NCBI RefSeq assembly: GCF_025398195.1
Contig: NZ_JAODNV010000009.1
Location: forward strand, 161,430 to 225,429
Direction: 5' to 3'
DNA: 64,000 nt
Source of the DNA: Chelativorans petroleitrophicus
Lineage (GTDB): Bacteria > Pseudomonadota > Alphaproteobacteria > Rhizobiales > Rhizobiaceae
A program made the translations under genes and the position numbers. Of this stretch, positions 63,839-64,000 are shown in pieces. Position 1 is the stretch's first letter. Every line of letters starts with the position of its first letter. The notes below the pieces were generated by a model. It saw only the letters and a program-made list of their open reading frames with translations, searched no databases and was not told the DNA's origin.

Positions 63839-63855
63839 TGCACACTGATTGTGCA
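63839..63855. promoter_or_regulatory. Candidate NtrC-binding site before nasT
   Basis: TGCACACTGATTGTGCA fits the NtrC consensus TGCAC-N7-GTGCA exactly. It ends 16 bases before the nasT start, which is unusually close for an activator. It could mark a repressing site or serve a promoter within the overlapping sequence. The remaining 145 bases to the window end show no clear gene. Confidence 0.45.
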
Positions 63856-64000
63856 ACGCAAAAAATTCCGGAGTGCCAACGAGCCCTGTCCGTTCAGACA
63901 GGGAGACTGACCCGTGTAGCAAATGGAGACCTCTAATTACCGGTCCAGGTCGGCTTGAAAGATGATGTTCAGCGGAACGACGGCGCTGTGATGCGATGAC

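Overview
The window looks like chromosomal DNA of a high-GC alphaproteobacterium, most likely Hyphomicrobiales (Phyllobacteriaceae/Rhizobiaceae-like). This is inferred from gene content: many ABC and TRAP uptake operons, NasT/NasS control of nitrite assimilation, copper nitrite reductase, AsmA, lignin-aromatic catabolism and frequent ATGA start-stop overlaps. No rRNA, tRNA, CRISPR array, phage or intact insertion sequence was recognised.

Layout. 0-5.5 kb: end of a sugar ABC operon (binding protein, LacI regulator), a FadR-type regulator, a stump of a peptide-binding protein, a gamma-glutamyltransferase-family enzyme and a TauE/SafE permease. 5.6-8.7 kb: a large AsmA-family protein. 9.1-16.2 kb: a divergent peptide-type ABC system with an MmgE/PrpD enzyme. 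16.3-17.2 kb: gene debris (autotransporter barrel end, HTH, IclR-like end). 17.3-19.8 kb: VOC protein, FMN reductase, flavin monooxygenase-like enzyme. 19.9-29.5 kb: an acyl-CoA ligase plus LivKHMFG operon, a TetR regulator, a LigM-like O-demethylase and a thioesterase; two near-identical palindromes tie the TetR protein to both flanking transcription units. 29.9-37.1 kb: AGCS symporter, orphan sensor kinase, two secreted proteins sharing a C-terminal module (one with a gluzincin-like HEFFH motif), and a FosR-like MFS pump. 37.6-39.9 kb: His-rich secreted protein and NirK. 40.5-48.5 kb: feruloyl-CoA synthase, SDR, crotonase, MarR, amidohydrolase and a TRAP transporter, a likely hydroxycinnamate uptake and catabolism locus. 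48.5-57 kb: hydrolase, then a family-5 ABC importer ending in a GH51 arabinofuranosidase. 57.1-63.9 kb: nitrite assimilation locus.

The most notable locus is the last. On the minus strand, nasT-nasS is followed by a leader that reads as a sigma-54-like promoter, tandem hairpins with ANTAR-type A/G loops and an intrinsic terminator, and then narK'-nirB-nirD-focA/nirC-nasA'. Both genes specific to nitrate (narK, nasA) have lost their whole interior but kept both ends, and nasA also carries a one-base frameshift. The nitrite genes and the regulators are intact. The cell has apparently moved from nitrate to nitrite-only assimilation while keeping nitrate-type attenuation control.

Similar gene stumps sit at several other operon junctions in the window, suggesting repeated IS-free deletion. 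Coordinates of starts were adjusted to visible ribosome-binding sites and overlaps where possible. All functions are from reading the sequence; no database search was run.
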